DNA of 64,000 nucleotides, taken from positions 12,884 to 76,883 of the forward strand of contig JAEYPM010000023.1 in assembly GCA_023410675.1 (NCBI GenBank), written 5' to 3'. This DNA comes from Bacillota bacterium. Lineage in GTDB: Bacteria; Bacillota; Clostridia; Lachnospirales; Cellulosilyticaceae. The notes below the pieces were generated by a model. That model saw only the letters and a list, made by a program, of their open reading frames with translations, was not told the origin of the DNA and made no database searches. The position numbers and the translations under genes were made by a program. Positions 36,721 to 45,501 of this stretch are shown here, in pieces; the first letter of the stretch is position 1, and every line of letters begins with the position of its first letter.

Positions 36721-37323
36721 TTACACTTCTACAATTTTACCTTCTACTGAAATTGTAATAACGGAAAAAGGGATCTCTTTTTTTGCATTTATAAGAGCAT
36801 TTTTAGCTGCATCAACAATACCTTTACAACAAGGGACTTGCATTCTAACAACAGTAATACTTTTTATTTCATTTGATGCAATAATACTTGTTAACTTTTC
36901 TTCATAAAAGATATTATCTAATTTTGGACAGCCAATAAGTGTTATTTTATTCTTCATAATACGATTATGAAAATCTGCATAAGCATAGGCAGTGCAATCA
37001 GCAGCTATTAACAAATGGTTATCATTGAAATAAGGTGCATTTGGTGCAACAAGTTTGATTTGACATGGCCACTGCATAAGGCTTGTATGTTTTATATTTT
37101 CTTTAACCGCTTTTTCATCATATTTCTCAGCTTCTTTTTCTATGATCTTAATGGCATTTACGTGACATGCAGGAAGGCAATCTCCAAGACCATCACAATA
37201 GCTTTCTGATACTAAAGTTGCTTTACCATTTATTAATTGAATAGCACCTTCATGACATGCAGTGACACATAGTCCACATCCATCGCATTTATCTTGATCT
37301 ATAATAATTATTTTACGTTTCAT
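36721..37323 (-). CDS. 4Fe-4S ferredoxin-type protein
   Basis: 200 aa. The first cluster site is the canonical CDGCGLCVTAC. The second, CDGLGDCLPACHVNAI, lacks the second cysteine of CxxCxxCxxxC, a variant I recall from a clostridial family of ferredoxin-like proteins. The remaining ~120 residues (ADCTAYAYADFHNRI, TLIGCPKLDN, VVRMQVPCCKGIVDAA) contain further cysteines and no flavin motif. ATG at 37323 follows AAAGGAGG. It is divergent from a Crp/Fnr regulator across a perfect palindrome, so it is probably redox-regulated. Confidence 0.85.
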   Translation of the reverse strand: MKRKIIIIDQDKCDGCGLCVTACHEGAIQLINGKATLVSESYCDGLGDCLPACHVNAIKIIEKEAEKYDEKAVKENIKHTSLMQWPCQIKLVAPNAPYFNDNHLLIAADCTAYAYADFHNRIMKNKITLIGCPKLDNIFYEEKLTSIIASNEIKSITVVRMQVPCCKGIVDAAKNALINAKKEIPFSVITISVEGKIVEV

Positions 37324-37364
37324 TACAAATTCCTCCTTTAATTGTGATTGCTTGATATAGAATA

Positions 37365-37370
37365 AGTATA
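37365..37370 (-). promoter_or_regulatory. Predicted -10 box of the ferredoxin promoter
   Basis: The minus strand reads TATACT here, giving a start near 37358. The -35 region is poor, as expected for an activator-dependent promoter, and the palindrome at 37393-37406 is centred 41.5 bases upstream. Confidence 0.4.
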
Positions 37371-37392
37371 GTATAATAAGTTTGAAAAATAG

Positions 37393-37406
37393 GTAACGTA
37401 TGTTAC
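37393..37406. promoter_or_regulatory. Crp/Fnr-type operator palindrome
   Basis: GTAACGTATGTTAC is a perfect inverted repeat (GTAAC-N4-GTTAC) in the divergent gap, 18 bases before the regulator's ATG. Its form resembles sites of HcpR-like Crp/Fnr regulators of anaerobes (from memory). Confidence 0.6.
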
Positions 37407-37424
37407 AAAGGAAGTGTTTATTTG

Positions 37425-38114
37425 ATGGATCAAAGGTCAAAAGAGAATATTATGCTTAGTTCTTCCCTATTTAAAAATATTACGCATGAGGAGCTTTCTA
37501 GTTTTATTTCTAATATGCATATTGTCTTTAAATCATACAAAAAAGGTGAATATATTACACGAAAAGGTGATCCAGCTAATAAAATAGGAATGGTACTTAG
37601 TGGTAGTGTCTTTGTCGTGAAAGAAAATATATCTGGAGATCGCACATTACTGGCTATTTTAAAGCAAGGATACTTATTTGGTGAAATGGGTGTATTTTCA
37701 GATGCAGCTGTTTGGCCAGCTACAATTGTTACTGATGGGATTACAGAAGTTGCCTTTATTGATCGTTCTTTGTTTATAAATAACTGTGTTAAAGATTGCA
37801 GTATCCACCAAAAGTTGATTTATAATATGCTTAATATTATAAGCAATAAAGCCTTAATACTGAATAAAAAGATTGAGTATTTAACCATGAAAAATGTAAG
37901 AAGTAAGATTAACACATTCATATTAGAGCAATACCTTAAGCAAGGAACACTAACTATAACTTTACCTATGAATAGAAATGATTTAGCTGAATTTTTAAAT
38001 GTTACTAGGCCATCTCTCTCTAGAGAACTAGGAAGAATGAAAGAAGAGAATATTATTGATTATTATAAGTCAACTGTAAAAATATTAGACTTATCAAGAT
38101 TAAATGATAATTAA
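37425..38114 (+). CDS. Crp/Fnr family transcriptional regulator
   Basis: 229 aa. The N-terminal cyclic-nucleotide-binding fold (FKSYKKGEYITRKGDPANKIGMVLSGSVFVV, GYLFGEMGVF) and C-terminal helix-turn-helix (MNRNDLAEFLNVTRPSLSREL) are clear. The RPSLSREL recognition helix resembles HcpR-type regulators of nitrosative stress or redox (from memory). There is no FNR-type N-terminal cysteine cluster. It is divergent from the ferredoxin gene with the palindrome between them. ATG at 37425 or TTG at 37422 could start it. Confidence 0.9.
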   Translation: MDQRSKENIMLSSSLFKNITHEELSSFISNMHIVFKSYKKGEYITRKGDPANKIGMVLSGSVFVVKENISGDRTLLAILKQGYLFGEMGVFSDAAVWPATIVTDGITEVAFIDRSLFINNCVKDCSIHQKLIYNMLNIISNKALILNKKIEYLTMKNVRSKINTFILEQYLKQGTLTITLPMNRNDLAEFLNVTRPSLSRELGRMKEENIIDYYKSTVKILDLSRLNDN

Positions 38115-38133
38115 AAATAAGGAGAAATAAAAA

Positions 38134-39543
38134 ATGAGTGAACGTAAAACGATTAATGTTTCTAAAGAAGAAACATTACGTCAAAATGACATTATAGATA
38201 TATTATCCCTTACAATTAAAGATAAAGGGCTTAAATATTGCATTTCTACTTTTGGTTGTCAAATGAATGCTAGAGACTCTGAAAAAATTGAAGGGATTTT
38301 AGATAAAATAGGCTATGAAAAGACAGAAAAAGAAGAGGATGCTGATTTTATTCTTTATAATACATGTTGTGTTAGAGAAAATGCTGAGCTTAAGGTTTTT
38401 GGTAAGCTAGGTAAATTAAAGAGTATTAAAAAAAAGAAACCTAGTCTTATTATTGCACTTTGTGGATGTATGATGCAGCAAGATATGGTATTAGATACCT
38501 TGAAGAAAAAATATAAATTTGTAGACATTATATTTGGAACCTATAATATTTATAAATTACCTGAGCTTATGCAAACATACTTTGAAATTAAGCAGCCAGT
38601 TATTGATATTTGGGATTCTTATCAAGATATTGTAGAAGATTTACCTAACTTAAGAAAATATCCATATAAGGCTTGTGTTAATATTATTTATGGTTGTAAT
38701 AATTTCTGCACATATTGTATTGTTCCTTATGTTAGAGGAAGAGAACGTAGCCGTCCTAAGCTAGACATTATTAATGAAGTGAAGCATCTAGCGGCAAATG
38801 GTGTGAAGGAAATTATGTTTCTTGGACAAAATGTTAATTCTTATGGGAAAACACTACTTGAAAAGACAACATTTGCTGAGCTCTTACGAGAAATTGATAC
38901 AATAGATGGTCTTGAAAGAGTACGCTTTATGACTTCACACCCTAAGGACTTAAGTGATGCATTAATATTAGCACTTGCAGAGTGTAATACATTATGTAAA
39001 AGCATTCACTTGCCACTGCAATCTGGAAGTACACATATACTTGAAAAAATGAATAGAAGATATACTAAAGAAGATTATTTAGCACTGGTTAACAAACTAA
39101 GGTTAGCTATTCCACAAATTGAAATTACAACAGATATTATTGTAGGTTTTCCAGGAGAAACCGAAGAAGACTTTTTAGATACCTTAGATGTTATTGAAAA
39201 AGCCAAGTTTAATGGTGCATTTACTTTTATTTACTCAAAGAGAACAGGTACTCCTGCTGCTGCTATGGAAGATCAAGTAGATGAGGAGACAATAAAAACT
39301 AGGTTTAATGCACTAACTTCTTTAGTAGATAAAGTGCAGCTAGAACGTATGCAAAAATATGTTGGTACAACCCAGGAAGTACTATTTGAAGAATTAAGTA
39401 AAAATGACTCTTCAATAATTAGTGGTAGAACAGATTCAGGGATACTCGTACATGTTAAGGGTGATAAAAATTTAATAGGTGCTCTAAAACGTGTATTAAT
39501 TAAGGGTACAAAGACTCACTATTTGCTGGGAGAAATTTGTTAG
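38134..39543 (+). CDS. miaB: tRNA-2-methylthio-N6-dimethylallyladenosine synthase MiaB
   Basis: 469 aa radical-SAM methylthiotransferase acting on i6A37 in tRNA. The N-terminal UPF0004 domain has three cysteines (STFGCQMNARDSE, NTCCVRENA, ALCGCMMQQD). The radical-SAM motif is CNNFCTYCIVPYVRGRERSR, and the C-terminal TRAM domain begins near residue 400. It starts the miaB-mutS-mutL-miaA-hfq block; miaA, which makes its substrate, is three genes downstream. Confidence 0.96.
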   Translation: MSERKTINVSKEETLRQNDIIDILSLTIKDKGLKYCISTFGCQMNARDSEKIEGILDKIGYEKTEKEEDADFILYNTCCVRENAELKVFGKLGKLKSIKKKKPSLIIALCGCMMQQDMVLDTLKKKYKFVDIIFGTYNIYKLPELMQTYFEIKQPVIDIWDSYQDIVEDLPNLRKYPYKACVNIIYGCNNFCTYCIVPYVRGRERSRPKLDIINEVKHLAANGVKEIMFLGQNVNSYGKTLLEKTTFAELLREIDTIDGLERVRFMTSHPKDLSDALILALAECNTLCKSIHLPLQSGSTHILEKMNRRYTKEDYLALVNKLRLAIPQIEITTDIIVGFPGETEEDFLDTLDVIEKAKFNGAFTFIYSKRTGTPAAAMEDQVDEETIKTRFNALTSLVDKVQLERMQKYVGTTQEVLFEELSKNDSSIISGRTDSGILVHVKGDKNLIGALKRVLIKGTKTHYLLGEIC

Positions 39544-39560
39544 TATAAGGATGGATAATT

Positions 39561-42191
39561 ATGAATGTAACACCTATGATGAAGCAGTACTTAGAGATCA
39601 AAGAACAAAATAAAAGCTGTTTGTTATTTTTTCGCTTAGGCGACTTTTATGAAATGTTTTTTGAAGATGCAATTACTGCTTCACGTGAACTAGAAATAAC
39701 ATTAACAGGACGTGACTGTGGCCTTGAAGAACGAGCTCCAATGTGTGGTGTTCCTTATCATGCAGCTGATAATTATATAGCTCGTCTTGTAGAAAAAGGA
39801 TATAAAGTAGCTATTTGTGAACAAGTTGAAGATCCAAGCACTGCAAAAGGAATTGTAAAAAGAGAAATTGTAAGAATTGTTACTCCTGGAACTTTACTAG
39901 AGGGGAATACTTTAAAGCAGGAACAAAATAATTATATTGTTTCTATTGTATCCTGTGATCATCAATTTGGACTCAGTGTAGCTGATGTTACTACTGGAGA
40001 ATGGTCAGTTACCCATATTGATCGTGATAATGGACTAAGAAAACTATTGGATGAGCTGTCAAGATTTACCCCTTCAGAATGTATTGTCGATTCAAATGTG
40101 TATGAAATAAGTGCTGTTAATGATTTTGTGAGTAGTCGATTAAACTGTAAAATAGAAGTTATCCCAGACTATTGGCTAGATATCGAAGGTGCAAAAAAAC
40201 TACTGATGAAACATTTTAATATTTCTCTTTTGCATGGGCTTGGCCTTGGTGATGATAAGTATCTTATATTAGCTTCAGCCTCTTTGCTACACTATCTTCA
40301 GGAAACACAAAAAATCTCCTTATCACATATGAATCATATAAATATTTATCATTTAGATGCTTATATGCTTTTAGATATTGCTACAAGAAGAAATCTAGAG
40401 CTTACAGAAACTTTAAGAGAAAAAAAGAGGAAAGGTTCTTTAGTGTGGGTACTGGATCATACAAAAACCGCCATGGGTGCAAGATTTCTAAGGAAGTGTA
40501 TTGAGCAGCCTCTTATTAATGAAAAAAACATTAATGATAGGCTCGATGCTGTAACAGAATTTAAAGAAAATGGAATTTTACGTAGTGATCTTATGCAAGC
40601 AATGGATCATATTTACGATATCGAACGGTTAATGAGTAAAGTATCTTATGGCACTTGTAATGCAAAGGATCTCATAAGTTTTAAGCAATCACTTGCTATG
40701 ATACCTAAAATTTATTCGCTTCTTAGTACCACACAAAGCTATAAGTTAAAGCAAATATATGAAAACTTTGATTGCTTAGAAGATCTCTATTCTCTACTTG
40801 AAAAAAGTATATCTGATGAACCACCTATTACAATTCGAGAGGGAAATATAATTAAAGATGGTTATCATAAAGAGGTTGATCATTTAAGAACAATTAAACG
40901 CGAAGGCACAAAATGGTTAGTCGAAATAGAAACAAAGGAAAAGAATGCAACAGGAATAAAAAACTTAAAAATAAAATACAATAAAGTATTTGGCTACTTT
41001 TTAGAGGTTACTAATTCAAACGCAAATCTTGTTCCTGACTATTTTATTAGAAAGCAGACATTAGCTAATTGTGAAAGATATATTACAGAGGATCTTAAAA
41101 AAGTAGAAGAAGAAATACTTGGAGCAGATGATAAACTTAACCAGTTAGAATATAAGCTTTTCCAAGAAATAAGACAGCGAATCGTAGATAATATTAGCAA
41201 TATATTAGCATTATCTCATCATATAGCTGAAATAGATTCCTTATGCTCATTAGCGGATGTTGCCCATCAAAACAACTATGTAAGGCCTATTATTAACGTA
41301 GAAAAAGAGATTCATATTAAAGACGGTAGACATCCTGTAATAGAAAAAATTCTAGGAGAGCATGCATTTATTTCTAATGATGTTTATTTAAACAATGATA
41401 CCCATCAAATAGCATTGCTTACTGGCCCTAATATGGCTGGAAAATCAACTTATATGCGTCAAGTGGCTCTTATTGTCCTTATGGCTCAAATAGGAAGCTT
41501 CATTCCAGCTAGAGAGGCTACAATTGGTGTTGTAGATAGAATTTTCACTAGAGTTGGGGCTTCTGATGATTTAGCTTCTGGTCAAAGTACATTTATGGTT
41601 GAAATGATGGAAGTTTCTCATATTCTGCACAATGCTACTTCAAATAGTTTACTGATATTAGATGAAATAGGCCGTGGAACCAGCACTTTAGATGGACTTA
41701 GTATTGCTTGGTCTATTTTAGAACATTTATCCAGTCATAAACATATAGGGGCTAAAACTTTATTTGCAACGCATTATCATGAACTTACTGATTTAGAAAA
41801 TAAACTTCCTAACTTGAAAAACTTTTGTGTATCAGTGAAAGAAGTGGGAGAAGACATTATCTTTTTGCATAAAATTGTTAAAGGAAGTATTGATCATAGC
41901 TATGGTATTGAAGTAGCCAAGCTAGCGGGTATACCAGAAAATGTTTTAAATAGAGCTAGAGAAATTATGAAGTCATTAGAGAATAATGAAGAAATGACAT
42001 TGTCTAATCCTAAAGAAGATTTAAAAAAGCAAGTTACTGTTAAAGAAAGCCTTATGCAAATATCTCTATTTGAAGATCAAAATGCTAAGATAATAGATAC
42101 CATACGGCAGCTAGATATTATGGAGCTTACACCAATAAAGGCTATTCAAATTCTATATGACTTACAAAAAGAAATTAAGCTAAGGATGTGA
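39561..42191 (+). CDS. mutS: DNA mismatch repair protein MutS
   Basis: 876 aa. MutS dimers recognise mismatches. The N-terminal mismatch-binding Phe-x-Glu motif is in GDFYEMFFEDA. The ATPase has Walker A TGPNMAGKSTYMRQ, signature GASDDLASGQSTFMVEM, Walker B LILDEIGRGTSTLDG and the His loop ATHYHEL. Full length. mutL starts 4 bases after the stop. Confidence 0.97.
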   Translation: MNVTPMMKQYLEIKEQNKSCLLFFRLGDFYEMFFEDAITASRELEITLTGRDCGLEERAPMCGVPYHAADNYIARLVEKGYKVAICEQVEDPSTAKGIVKREIVRIVTPGTLLEGNTLKQEQNNYIVSIVSCDHQFGLSVADVTTGEWSVTHIDRDNGLRKLLDELSRFTPSECIVDSNVYEISAVNDFVSSRLNCKIEVIPDYWLDIEGAKKLLMKHFNISLLHGLGLGDDKYLILASASLLHYLQETQKISLSHMNHINIYHLDAYMLLDIATRRNLELTETLREKKRKGSLVWVLDHTKTAMGARFLRKCIEQPLINEKNINDRLDAVTEFKENGILRSDLMQAMDHIYDIERLMSKVSYGTCNAKDLISFKQSLAMIPKIYSLLSTTQSYKLKQIYENFDCLEDLYSLLEKSISDEPPITIREGNIIKDGYHKEVDHLRTIKREGTKWLVEIETKEKNATGIKNLKIKYNKVFGYFLEVTNSNANLVPDYFIRKQTLANCERYITEDLKKVEEEILGADDKLNQLEYKLFQEIRQRIVDNISNILALSHHIAEIDSLCSLADVAHQNNYVRPIINVEKEIHIKDGRHPVIEKILGEHAFISNDVYLNNDTHQIALLTGPNMAGKSTYMRQVALIVLMAQIGSFIPAREATIGVVDRIFTRVGASDDLASGQSTFMVEMMEVSHILHNATSNSLLILDEIGRGTSTLDGLSIAWSILEHLSSHKHIGAKTLFATHYHELTDLENKLPNLKNFCVSVKEVGEDIIFLHKIVKGSIDHSYGIEVAKLAGIPENVLNRAREIMKSLENNEEMTLSNPKEDLKKQVTVKESLMQISLFEDQNAKIIDTIRQLDIMELTPIKAIQILYDLQKEIKLRM

Positions 42192-42195
42192 AGAC

Positions 42196-44067
42196 ATGGG
42201 CATTATAAAAATACTGGATACCCATACAATCAACAAAATAGCTGCTGGAGAGGTTATTGAAAGACCATGCTCTGTAGTTAAAGAGCTTGTAGAAAATAGT
42301 ATTGATGCGAAGGCAAGTTCAATTACTATAGAAATAAAAAATGGTGGAATAGATTTAATTAGAATAACGGACAATGGCGTAGGAATCCCTAAAGATGAAG
42401 TTGAAATTTCATTTTTAAGGCATGCAACAAGTAAAATATCTACGTCTGAGGATCTTTTATCGGTTATGACACTTGGATTTAGAGGTGAAGCATTAGCAAG
42501 TATAGCAGCTGTATCACAAACTGAACTCATTACGAAAACGCCCCTAGATGTCTTAGGAAAAAAAGTAGAAATACATGGAGGTAACCTTGAATCATCAGAA
42601 GAAGTTGCTGCTCCTGAAGGAACCACCATTATTGTTAGACATCTCTTTTATAATGTACCTGCTAGGAAAGAATTTCTAAAAAGTCAAGGGCTTGAGGCTG
42701 CAAAAATAGTTGAGTATCTCCACAAACTTGCATTAGCACACCCAGAAATATCATTTAAATATATTCAAAATAACAAACTTATTTTTGCAACTTCAGGAAA
42801 TCATAATTTGATTGATAGTATTTTTAATATATATGGACGAGAAACTGCTAAAAATGTCTATGAGCTTTACTATAAAAAAAATGATATAGAAATAATAGGA
42901 GCAATAGGAAATATTACTTTAACAAGAGCCAATAGACACTATGAACACTTTTTTATTAACGGACGGTCCATAAAAAGTTTTATTTTGCAAAGAGCTACTG
43001 AAGATGCTTATAAAACATTAGTTATGGTTGGGAAATTTCCTTTTGTTGTCATTCACATAACAATCAATCCAAATTTAGTTGATGTCAATGTCCATCCAAA
43101 TAAATTAGAAGTAAGGTTTAAAGATGAAGATTTAATATATGATTCACTTTATGAAGCGATCATAGAGTGCCTAAAAAAAGTTAACTTAATACCACGTATG
43201 TCATTCAATGAGGATCTTAAGGAGAAAAAGCAAATTCCTATGCAACAAGTAGAAGTGGAAGATGTCCCTACATTTTTCACACCAAGAAAAGAAATTAATA
43301 CACCTACATCTTATACTATGCTATCAAAACAAGCAAATGAGGATAAAGTAGACTCAGTAACAGAAAATAGACTTTTTGGCAATGCATATAGTAAAGGTAT
43401 TTCTAAACTGATACAAGTCCCAAAAGATGACTATGTAAAAGAAGATGAAAAAAGTAATATCATTATAGAAGAAACTCCTTCATATATAAAAACTGCAGAG
43501 TATCGCATCATTGGTAAGTTGTTTCATACTTATTGGCTAATAGAATATGGAGAAAAGGTATTTTTAATTGATCAACATGCAGCTCATGAAAGAGTCATGT
43601 ATGAACAGTTAATGCATAAGTTTAGACAAGGAAATGTTTCAAAACAGATTTTACTTGTTCCTCAGACTATTCATCTAACACCTACTGAAGTTAATGTGTT
43701 TAAGGAGAATGTTAACTTATTATCCAATCTAGGTTTTGAAGCGGAGTTACTTGGTGAAAATGCATTGGTAGTAAGAGAAGTTCCCTTTATTTTAAATGCA
43801 CCTTTGCCATGGTATGTACTAAAAGATATACTGGATTCATTAAGCTTCAAGAAACCTAAAGATATTGCGGAATTAAAGGAAGAGAGTATCATATTACTTT
43901 CTTGTAAAAAAGCTGTAAAAGCACATAATAAACTTACAGATAGTGAATGCATAAGACTAATTAATGACTTGATGCTCCTTGAAAACCCATTTACTTGTCC
44001 ACATGGAAGACCAGTACTGGTATCTTTTACAGAGTATGATATTGAAAAGATGTTTAAAAGAGTATAA
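42196..44067 (+). CDS. mutL: DNA mismatch repair endonuclease MutL
   Basis: 623 aa. The GHKL ATPase shows AAGEVIERPCSVVKELVENSIDA, TDNGVGIP, LRHATSKI and GFRGEALASIAAV. The C-terminal dimerisation domain carries the metal-dependent endonuclease motif DQHAAHERVMYE and the CPHGRP motif, so it belongs to the nicking MutL class of bacteria without MutH. The linker (about residues 330-430) is variable. Confidence 0.96.
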   Translation: MGIIKILDTHTINKIAAGEVIERPCSVVKELVENSIDAKASSITIEIKNGGIDLIRITDNGVGIPKDEVEISFLRHATSKISTSEDLLSVMTLGFRGEALASIAAVSQTELITKTPLDVLGKKVEIHGGNLESSEEVAAPEGTTIIVRHLFYNVPARKEFLKSQGLEAAKIVEYLHKLALAHPEISFKYIQNNKLIFATSGNHNLIDSIFNIYGRETAKNVYELYYKKNDIEIIGAIGNITLTRANRHYEHFFINGRSIKSFILQRATEDAYKTLVMVGKFPFVVIHITINPNLVDVNVHPNKLEVRFKDEDLIYDSLYEAIIECLKKVNLIPRMSFNEDLKEKKQIPMQQVEVEDVPTFFTPRKEINTPTSYTMLSKQANEDKVDSVTENRLFGNAYSKGISKLIQVPKDDYVKEDEKSNIIIEETPSYIKTAEYRIIGKLFHTYWLIEYGEKVFLIDQHAAHERVMYEQLMHKFRQGNVSKQILLVPQTIHLTPTEVNVFKENVNLLSNLGFEAELLGENALVVREVPFILNAPLPWYVLKDILDSLSFKKPKDIAELKEESIILLSCKKAVKAHNKLTDSECIRLINDLMLLENPFTCPHGRPVLVSFTEYDIEKMFKRV

Positions 44068-44090
44068 TATTTGATTAAAGGTGAATTAAA

Positions 44091-45041
44091 ATGAAAAAAC
44101 CTCTTATTCTAATCGCTGGGCCAACTGCCTCAGGAAAAACTAAAGTTAGTGTAACCCTTGCAAAACAAATTAATGGGGCAATTATTTCAGCTGACTCTAT
44201 GCAGATTTATAAAGGTATGGATATTGGCACAGCAAAAGTTTCTAAGGAAGAAGCTGATGGTATTGTGCATTATATGATTGATGAACTTGATGCTACTACG
44301 GCATGTAATGTAGCATGGTTTAAAGAAAAAGTAAAAGGATACATTGATCTCATTCATGATCAAGGCAAAGTTCCTATATTAGTAGGGGGAACTGGATTTT
44401 ATATCAATGCAATCTTGTATGATACTGAGTTTAATAATATGGAGCAAAATATGCCATATCGTGATTACTTAATTAGTCTTTCACATAACAAGGGAGCGGA
44501 ATTTCTTCATAAGATGCTGAAAGAAGTAGATGCTGATAGTGCTGCGCAAATACATCCTAATAATATTAAAAGAGTAATACGTGCACTTGAATACCATCAT
44601 GAAACTGGATTATGTATATCAGAGCATAACTTATCAGAAAGAAATAAAAAAGATACTAATTATTCGCCATATAATTATTGTTTTTTTACACTGACTATGG
44701 AAAGAAGTATATTATATAACCGAATTAATCAAAGAGTAGATCAAATGATTAAAGATGGTTTAGTACAAGAGGTAAAAGCTTTTTATGATGAAGGTTATGA
44801 TGAAAGTTTTACATCTATGAAAGCAATAGGGTATAAGGAGTTTTTTCCATATTTTAGAGGAGAGTCCACCTTAGATGATTGTATTGAAAAACTCAAAAAG
44901 AATACAAGAAATTTTGCCAAAAGACAACTCACTTGGTTTAGGCACCAATCGCCTTCTATTTTTATAGAAGTTGATTCATTATCATTTAATGCAGATAAAA
45001 TATGTACTCTATTATTAAATCATATCAATAAAATTTTATAA
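44091..45041 (+). CDS. miaA: tRNA dimethylallyltransferase MiaA
   Basis: 316 aa. It transfers a dimethylallyl group to A37 of tRNAs reading UNN codons, producing the MiaB substrate. It has the P-loop AGPTASGKTKVS (residues 8-19), SADSMQIYKGMDIGTAK, VGGTGFYI and the C-terminal RNFAKRQLTWFRHQ. Gene order before hfq is the conserved Firmicute arrangement. Confidence 0.96.
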   Translation: MKKPLILIAGPTASGKTKVSVTLAKQINGAIISADSMQIYKGMDIGTAKVSKEEADGIVHYMIDELDATTACNVAWFKEKVKGYIDLIHDQGKVPILVGGTGFYINAILYDTEFNNMEQNMPYRDYLISLSHNKGAEFLHKMLKEVDADSAAQIHPNNIKRVIRALEYHHETGLCISEHNLSERNKKDTNYSPYNYCFFTLTMERSILYNRINQRVDQMIKDGLVQEVKAFYDEGYDESFTSMKAIGYKEFFPYFRGESTLDDCIEKLKKNTRNFAKRQLTWFRHQSPSIFIEVDSLSFNADKICTLLLNHINKIL

Positions 45042-45120
45042 TGGGTCATACTTTTTTGTATATACAAAATAAAACCTGTCAATAATCTAAACATATTATC
45101 TATAATTTTTTACGATATTA

Positions 45121-45149
45121 TAGACATTCTGATTGGAATACTATAAAAT
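45121..45149 (+). promoter_or_regulatory. Predicted sigma-A promoter for hfq
   Basis: TAGACA (45121-45126; 5/6), a 17-base spacer and TAAAAT (45144-45149; 5/6) lie 46 bases before hfq, in a 153-base gap after miaA. Confidence 0.55.
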
Positions 45150-45194
45150 AAAGTCAACTGCAACAGTATCTAAATAGGAGGGGTAGTAACTTTT

Positions 45195-45428
45195 ATGAGC
45201 AAAGCGATTAATTTACAAGATGTTTTATTAAATCAGTTAAGAAAAGAAAAAATGATGGTTACTGTATTTTTAACAAATGGATTTCAGTTAAAAGGTATTA
45301 TTAAAGGTTTTGATAACTTTTCTATTATTGTAGAAAGTGAAGGCAAACAACAGCTTTTATATAAACATGCAGTTTCAACTATTATTCCATCAAAATCAAT
45401 TAATTTAAATGCAGCTTCTGCAGAGTAA
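45195..45428 (+). CDS. hfq: RNA chaperone Hfq
   Basis: 77 aa. The hexameric Sm-like protein mediates sRNA-mRNA pairing. The Sm1 (LQDVLLNQLRKEKMMVTVFLTNGFQLKG) and Sm2 (LLYKHAVSTIIPSK) motifs are intact; YKHA is the Gram-positive variant of the YKHAI loop. The ribosome binding site is AGGAGGGG with a slightly long gap. A terminator follows the stop codon. Confidence 0.96.
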   Translation: MSKAINLQDVLLNQLRKEKMMVTVFLTNGFQLKGIIKGFDNFSIIVESEGKQQLLYKHAVSTIIPSKSINLNAASAE

Positions 45429-45433
45429 CATGC

Positions 45434-45462
45434 TAAGCCCTCTTTATTAGAGGGCTTATTCA
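45434..45462 (+). terminator. Terminator after hfq
   Basis: TAAGCCCTCT pairs with AGAGGGCTTA around a short TTAT-type loop, then TTCATTG. The T run is short. Confidence 0.7.
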
Positions 45463-45501
45463 TTGTATCATTTTCTACTAATTACTAAGAGGAGAGCAAA
45501 C

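Noticed and set aside
36411..36758. A 115-codon plus-strand frame after the diguanylate cyclase
   Set aside because: It is a Phe/Leu-rich translation of the antisense of the small minus-strand gene and the ferredoxin end, without a ribosome binding site.
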